Source of the DNA: Rhodeus uyekii
Taxonomy: Eukaryota > Chordata > Actinopteri > Cypriniformes > Acheilognathidae
NCBI GenBank assembly: GCA_037043235.1
Contig: JAWRVZ010000463.1
Coordinates: 124,001-188,000, forward strand
Length of the DNA: 64,000 nucleotides
Direction of reading: 5' to 3'
The stretch's first letter is position 1; each line of letters begins with the position of its first letter. Shown here piece by piece: positions 57,100 through 64,000 of the stretch. A program made the position numbers and the translations under genes. The notes under the pieces are model-generated. The model saw only the letters and a program-made list of their open reading frames with translations, was not told the DNA's origin and searched no databases.

Positions 57100-57770
57100 T
57101 ACACATCTATTTAGTATATATAAAAGGCTACATATACATGCAGTGTAACTGCAGTCTCTTTTGAAAGTGATTAGCCTATACTAATAATGCTTAATTACAG
57201 CTTTAAAATAGAAATTAAACAAAGTATTTTTTGCATTAGTGAAAACTGACCGTTAAAAGCCAAGGATGTAATTAAACCGTAAACATTTTTATAAACTAAT
57301 TACAATTTTCCAACACTTTGAGGATCAAAAAGCATAATTATAACTTATTTTTAAGTTTAAACTCTCAAAACTTTTCAAGCTAATTAACGATAAATCTTGC
57401 TAACAATATGCTAATTCAGCAAATTCTTGCCAGCAACATGCTTATTTATGTTAAATGTTGCTAATGACTTCGGAATTCATACTAAATCTTGCTAGCAACA
57501 AGATAATTAACATTAAATCTTGCTAGCAAAATTGATCATCAATTGATTAAAGATTAAATTATGATCAAAGAACATAACGACACCTTAGTAACTGCCTAGA
57601 AACAACGCAAGGCAATAACTAACAAGAGTATATATGCTCAAGATCTAATTCTTTCCATCTATCCATCTGTAAACTTTCAAAACTTTTTAAGCTTTTACAA
57701 ATAAATTTAACTTTCAGGCTAGGCTTTCTCAAGCCAACTGAAGTTTATATCATAAACTTCCTCTATCTAG
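55341..57770 (+). mobile_element. Helentron-like tandem unit 5
   Basis: Period 2450 bp to unit 6. By eye it differs from unit 6 at only a few sites (for example ATCGTAATCTCC here against ATCATAATCTCC). The junction lacks the opening hairpin. Confidence 0.88.
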
Positions 57771-57790
57771 TTATTATTATTATTCTTCTT

Positions 57791-59805
57791 ACCTAAAATT
57801 CTCAATGCATCTCCTCCTAGAGCTTTAAAGCTACAACCACTAAACTCTGCTCAGACTTCAGACCTGTTCTGACTTGAGTTGCTATCCCTTTTCAGACTGA
57901 TCAGACTTATGATTTTTGATAAAACTGAAGATTAAAGTCATAAAATCTCCATAGACTTTCACTAATGAAGTGAAAACTGAATTTTAGATAGAGCGTCCAC
58001 TCCATCTGTTGGTAACATCACAACATTACACCTGATATATAATACATTTCAATACAGTATGTGTGAACATGTCCATTCCAATGGGCATGCATTTTATTTT
58101 TTTAAATCCTGAAAAAAAACTTGCAGGTCTACAATCGATTTTTTACTTTAATTAGTAAGTTAAATCTCTCTATTTTACATTCATAATATCACAAAATTAC
58201 ACCCCTGTCAGTGAGAGCACTGAAGTTTGAACGAATCAGAGCGCTGCAATTCAAAGCCTCAAAGCTTTTCAAAGACGCCATTACTGCTGGAGAGAGAGAT
58301 CATAATCTCCTAAAATAGATTTATGTGAGAGAGTTTATGATCAAACGGAAATTGTTTCCGATTATCAAGTAACCGCTACAGCGTGTTTCCTTGAAGATTT
58401 ATGCACTTATATGGCCAAATTCTGACTCTCATTCGTCTTTACTCGGCAACGGAGTACATTACTATGGGGAAGGTAAGTGAAGTTTAAACGCGCGTCCTCC
58501 TGGACTCGCGCCAAAGCATAACCGTCTAAGCACCTACGTTTATTTATAGCGCTCATTTATGTACTTTATTGCCGAATTCTGACTCTCGCTCGTGAGTCAA
58601 TATACATTGGAAAAGGCTTCCCTGAGCAGCGCGCGCACTGACTCTCTTCAAATGCAGCGTCTAACAGTCAAAGTTATTTATAACTAATTCTTGAGTATAT
58701 AGTTACATTGTGTTAATTCTTTTATCTGCTTTTAACTAAAGTCTGACTCCTGTTCTCGAGTTCAAACGCGCTTCCTGAGCAGATTCGCTGATAGATCGAT
58801 GTTTTGTGAACACTTAAACAGTAAATGAAATAAGATTTTTAAAGGATGCAAAAAACATGGCAGATCGCTTCAAACTGTAAACTGCTTGAGATAAAAAAAA
58901 AAATGCATTACTCTGCTGCATTACATGAGCAGGAATTATTTAAAAAATACTAATATTTAAGTTATTTTGTTTCCCATGGAGGAAGGCTTTATACAAATAT
59001 TACATTGCGTTGATTCCTTTATCTGCTATAATTGCCGTGTTGAACTGAAGTCTGACATGGCAGATCGAGTCAATCTGAAAACTGCTTGAGATTAGAAAAA
59101 ACTGCATTACTCTCCTCATTGTACTTTAGCAGGAATTATTTTAAAAATACTAATATTTAAGTTTGTTTCCCATGAAGGAAGGATTTACATATAAATCTAA
59201 AAAGTATGTATTAGAGGCTCCATATACGCGCGTCCTCCCGCATTCGCGCGTCCACGCCTAAGCGCATACGTTTATTTATAGCGCGTAAATTTATTCACAC
59301 ACATACATGCATATCTATCTATGTCACAAGGCGCAGGATCGTGTGCGATGCGGAGCATACGCGGAGCCAGAAATGCAAGTAAACACTTTATTCAATAACA
59401 AAAACAAAAGCACGCGATGGTGCAAACTCAACAGAAATAACATCCACACACGACTAGGGAACATAACATTAACAATCGACAACAGGGGAGTGAACATGGA
59501 GAACTTAAATACTGACTATGATTAACAGAAACACAAAACACCTGTGACCGATAAGTGCTAATGGGAACTGGGTGAGGTGAGATCAGGAACGGGGAACATG
59601 TGACACAGACAAGGTAAACTAAGAGTCCAGGGTGAAAACTAACATAAACGTGACAATCTACATCTATATTGTAAATATAAAGGGCTCCATATACATTCAG
59701 TGTAACTGCTGTCTGTTTTGAAAGTGGTAAGACTACATAAATAATGCTTAATTACATCTTTAAAATAGAAATAAAACAAAGTATTATTCACAGTATCACA
59801 GTACC

Positions 59806-59845
<40 letters not shown>

Positions 59846-59992
59846 ACACACATCTATTTCGTATATATAAAAGGCTACATATAGTGTAACTGTGGTGTAA
59901 CTGCAGTCTCTTTTGAAAGTGATTAGCCTATATTAATAATGCTTAATTACAGCTTTAAAATAGAAATAAAACAAAGTATTATTCACAGTATC

Positions 59993-60026
<34 letters not shown>

Positions 60027-60038
60027 CTCTATACATAT

Positions 60039-60073
<35 letters not shown>

Positions 60074-60741
60074 ACATCTATTTAGTATATATAAAAGGCT
60101 ACATATACATGCAGTGTAACTGCAGTCTCTTTTGAAAGTGATTAGCCTATACTAATAATGCTTAATTACAGCTTTAAAATAGAAATTAAACAAAGTATTT
60201 TTTGCATTAGTGAAAACTGACCGTTAAAAGCCAAGGATGTAATTAAACCATAAACATTTTTATAAACTAATTACAATTTTCCAACACTTTGAGGATCAAA
60301 AAGCATAATTATAACTTATTTTTAAGTTTAAACTCTCAAAACTTTTCAAGCTAATTAACGATAAATCTTGCTAACAATATGCTAATTCAGCAAATTCTTG
60401 CCAGCAACATGCTTATTTATGTTAAATGTTGCTAATGACTTCGGAATTCATACTAAATCTTGCTAGCAACAAGATAATTAACATTAAATCTTGCTAGCAA
60501 AATTGATCATCAATTGATTAAAGATTAAATTATGATCAAAGAACATAACGACACCTTAGTAACTGCCTAGAAACAACGCAAGGCAATAACTAACAAGAGT
60601 ATATATGCTCAAGATCTAATTCTTTCCATCTATCCATCTGTAAACTTTCAAAACTTTTTAAGCTTTTACAAATAAATTTAACTTTCAGGCTAGGCTTTCT
60701 CAAGCCAACTGAAGTTTATATCATAAACTTCCTCTATCTAG
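57791..60741 (+). mobile_element. Helentron-like tandem unit 6, interrupted by a solo LTR
   Basis: Like unit 5 but longer because of the LTR at 59322-59655 and extra microsatellite sequence. Junction TTATTATTATTATTCTTCTT on both sides. Confidence 0.87.
59322..59655 (-). mobile_element. Solo LTR inside unit 6
   Basis: TGTCACAAGGCGC...AAACGTGACA with a perfect 5-bp duplication ATCTA (59317-59321 and 59656-59660). The minus strand shows an AGTATTTAAG box and an AATAAAG signal in LTR order. It resembles the solo LTR at 28548. No other unit has it, so it inserted after the array formed, or in this copy only. Confidence 0.9.
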
Positions 60742-60761
60742 TTATTATTATTATTCTTCTT

Positions 60762-62220
60762 ACCTAAAATTCTCAGAGCATCTCCTCCTAGAGCTTTAAA
60801 GCTACAACCACTAAACTCTGCTCAGACTTCAGACCTGTTCTGACTTGAGTTGCTATCCCTTTTCAGACTGATCAGACTTATGATTTTTTATAAAACTGAA
60901 GATTAAAGTCATAAAATCTCCATAGACTTTCACTAATGAAGTGAAAACTGAATTTTAGATAGAGCGTCCACTCCATCTGTTGGTAACATCACAACATTAC
61001 ACCTGATATATAATACATTTCAATACAGTATGTGTGAACATGTCCATTCCAATGGGCATGCATTTTATTTTTTTAAATCCTGAAAAAAAAACTTGCAGGT
61101 CTACAATCGATTTTTTACTTTAATTAGTAAGTTAAATCTCTCTATTTTACATACATAATATCACAAAATTACACCCCTGTCAGTGAGAGCACTGACGTTT
61201 GAACGAATCAGAGCGCTGCAATTCAAAGCCTCAAAGCTTTTCAAAGACGCCATTACTGCTGGAGAGAGAGATCATAATCTCCTAAAATAGATTTATGTGA
61301 GAGAGTTTATGATCAAACGGAAATTGTTTCCGATTATCAAGTAACCGCTGCAGCGTGTTTCCTTGAAGATTTATGTACTTATATGGCCAAATTCTGACTC
61401 TCATTCGTCTTTACATGGCGACGGATTTTCACTGTTGAGCACTATGATACTATAGGAAAGGTAAGTGAAGTTTAAACGCGCGTCCTCCTGGACTCGCGCC
61501 AAAGCATAACCGTCTAAGCGCCTACGTTTATTTATAGCGCTCATTTATGTACTTTATTGCCGAATTCTGACTCTCGCTCGTGTTTGCACGGGGAAGACAC
61601 ATGTAAACGGCTTCCCTGAGCAGCACGCGCTGACTCTCTTCAAATGCAGCGTCTAACAGTCAAAGTTATTTATAACTAATTCTTGAGTATATAGTTACAT
61701 TGTGTTAATTCTTTTATCTGCTTTTAACTAAAGTCTGACTCCTGTTCTCGAGTTCAAACGCGTTTCCTGAGCAGATTCGCTGATAGATCGATGTTTTGTG
61801 AACACTTAAACAATAAATGAAATAAGGTATTTAAAAGGATGCAAAAACGATGGCAGATCGCTTCAAACTGTAAACTGCTTGAGTTCAAAAAAACTGCATT
61901 ACTCTGCTGCATTACATTTATTACAATTATTTTAAAAATACTAATATTTAAGTTATTTTGTTTCCCATGGAGGAAGGCTTTATACAAATATTACATTGCG
62001 TTGATTCCTTTATCTGCTATAATGTTGAACTGTGTTCCGTGTTGAACTGAAGTCTGACATGGCAGATCAAGTCAATCTGAAAACTGCTTGAGATTAGAAA
62101 AAACAGCATTACTCTCCTCATTGTACTTTAGCAGGAATTATTTAAGAAATACTAATATTTAAGTTATTTTATTTCACATGAAGAAAGGCTTTATATACAC
62201 ACACACACACACATATATAC

Positions 62221-62263
<43 letters not shown>

Positions 62264-63433
62264 TACATATCTATCTATCTATACACACATTTATATAGTA
62301 AATAAATGTATAAAGGGCTCCATATATATGCAGTGGAACTGCAGTCTGTTTAGAAAGTGGTAAGACTATATTAATAATGCTTAATTACATCTTTAAAATA
62401 GAAATAAAACAAAGTATTCACATTAGTGAAAACTGACCGTTAAAAGCCAAGGATGTAATTAAACCGTAAACATTTTTATAAACTAATTGCAATTTTCAAC
62501 ACTTTGGGGATCAAAAAGCATTGTTATTTATTTTTTGGTATTTCGTTACAACACCGATGATCCCTCATGATGAAAAAACTCCATGTATGTTCCCTAGATG
62601 CCATTTTGTGCACTAACCAAGTATTGCAACACTTCTGTAATCAATTAATTATTTACTCATGTTTATTACCAATGTAAATGTTGTTTATTTTAGATTTATA
62701 TTTAATATTCATTATTATTCTTTGATATTTCAGACCACTCACTGTTCAGCTGAATCATCAATAACCTCCAGTCTCTGCGTCAACTGACTCTTGTGTTCTT
62801 TAAAACATTAAATCTCACTAGTGACTTGTTAAATAACATTCATTCTCGTCAGTGACATGTTAACTCATGTTAAATCTCACAAGCGACCTACGAATTAACA
62901 AATCTCACTAGCGAGATGTTAGTTCACACTAAATGTCAATAGCGTCTTGTTAATTAACGTTAAATCTTGCTAGCAACATGCTAGATCACGCAAATTCTCA
63001 CTAGTGACATGCTAGATCATGCTAAATCTTGATAGCAACTTGTTAATTAACAATAAATCTTGCTACCAATATGCTAATTCAGCGAATTCTTGCCAGCAAC
63101 ATGCTTATTTATGTTAAATGTTGCTAATGACTTCGGAATTCATTCTAAATCTTGCTAGCAACAAGATAATTAACATTAAATCTTGCTAGCAAAATTGATC
63201 ATCAATTGATTAAAGATTAAATTATGATCAAAGAACAAAACGACACCTTAGTAACTGCCTAGAAACAACGCAAGGCAATAACTAACAAGTGTATATATGC
63301 TCAAGATCTAATTCTTTCCATCTATCTATCTGTAAACTTAAACAACTTTTTAAGCTTTTACAAATAAATTTAACTTTCAGGATAGGCTTTCTCAAGCCAA
63401 CTGAAGTTTATATCATAAACTTCCTCTATCTAG
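60762..63433 (+). mobile_element. Helentron-like tandem unit 7
   Basis: Same ends as the others. It differs at about 61410-61460 (ACATGGCGACGGATTTTCAC in place of the usual block) and carries a much longer minisatellite at 62811-63200. Confidence 0.85.
62811..63200. repeat. About 31-bp minisatellite in unit 7
   Basis: Around a dozen diverged copies of TTAAATCTYRCTAGCRACWT followed by GYTAATTAAC. Other units keep only four or five copies of the same repeat, ending with AAATCTTGCTAGCAAAATTG. Confidence 0.8.
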
Positions 63434-63450
63434 TTATTATTATTATTCTT

Positions 63451-64000
63451 ACCTAAAATTCTCAATGCATCTCCTCCTAGAGCTTTAAAGCTACAACCAC
63501 TAAACTCTGCTCAGACTTCAGACCTGTTCTGACTTGAGTTGCTATCCCTTTTCAGACTGATCAGACTTATGATTTTTGATAAAACTGAAGATTAAAGTCA
63601 TAAAATCTCCATAGACTTTCACTAATGAAGTGAAAACTGAATTTTAGATAGAGCGTCCACTCCATCTGTTGGTAACATCACAACATTACACCTGATATAT
63701 AATACATTTCAATACAGTATGTGTGAACATGTCCATTCCAATGGGCATGCATTTTATTTTTTAAAATCCTGAAAAAAAACTTGCAGGTCTACAATCGATT
63801 TTTTACTTTAATTAGTAAGTTAAATCTCTCTATTTTACATTCATAATATCACAAAATTACACCCCTGTCAGTGAGAGCACTGAAGTTTGAACGAATCAGA
63901 GCGCTGCAATTCAAAGCCTCAAAGCTTTTCAAAGACGCCATTACTGCTGGAGAGAGAGATCATAATCTCCTAAAATAGATTTATGTGAGAGAGTTTATGA
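63451..64000 (+). mobile_element. Helentron-like tandem unit 8 (runs off the window)
   Basis: Starts ACCTAAAATTCTCAATGCAT and matches the other units to the window edge. The array continues beyond. Confidence 0.87.

Noticed and set aside
46629..62363. Tyr/Ile- and Thr/His-rich frames in the tandem units.
   Set aside because: They translate TA and CA microsatellites. No conserved protein is seen.

Overview
The window is nuclear DNA of a bony fish, most likely a cypriniform (carp/minnow/zebrafish relatives). It holds intron-split vertebrate genes with GT..AG junctions in an AT-rich background. The transposon mix is typical of these fish: Tc1, Tigger/pogo-like, many hAT MITEs, a 5S-derived SINE, a chromodomain Ty3/gypsy element, a fish LINE, and rolling-circle Helentron-like units.

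Genes. Three genes lie in the order known around human DDX5. At 496-514 (minus) is a candidate first coding exon of cep95. At 1158-33234 (plus) is ddx5, a DEAD-box RNA helicase, of which 12 coding exons are visible with every helicase motif intact. At 39453-40460 (plus) are the first three coding exons of polg2, the accessory subunit of mitochondrial DNA polymerase. Two things are odd. The expected second ddx5 exon (N-terminal region, about 55-60 residues) could not be found between 1199 and 7927. The rest of polg2 does not appear before the window ends.

Transposons in and around ddx5. The introns are crowded. There is a palindromic foldback element 65 bp behind exon 1, a solo LTR (3409-4128), a GC-rich minisatellite (8145-8815), five Tigger-family copies of one type and several ends of a second type, a decayed Tc1 (15212-16714), and a 5S-derived SINE inside a Tigger. 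The 15-kb intron 14396-29392 contains a nest: a Tigger-like element (ends at 19566 and 23072) received a hAT MITE (19916-20171) and a LINE fragment (20237-22662) that itself carries another hAT MITE (21027-21679). At its right tip a complete, apparently young gypsy chromovirus inserted (23074-28333, visually identical 479-bp LTRs, ACTGT target duplication, one gag-pol frame). A 10-nt sequence just behind its left LTR is the exact complement of the predicted 5' end of its RNA, which is the hallmark of Tf1/sushi-type self-priming.

Intergenic region 33.5-44 kb. It holds more Tigger and hAT elements, including a hAT nested in a hAT (36904-38082) and a chimeric hAT that carries Tigger sequence (41510-42613).

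Tandem array 44.6-64 kb. The last 19 kb is a head-to-tail array of eight units of about 2.45-2.9 kb that runs off the window. Units show features of Helentrons (Helitron2-type rolling-circle elements): subterminal inverted repeats, a terminal hairpin followed by CTAG, TTA-repeat junctions, internal micro- and minisatellites, and in one unit a fragment of an APE-type endonuclease like that fused to Helentron Rep/helicase proteins. Several units are nearly identical, so the amplification looks recent. This is the most unusual structure in the window.
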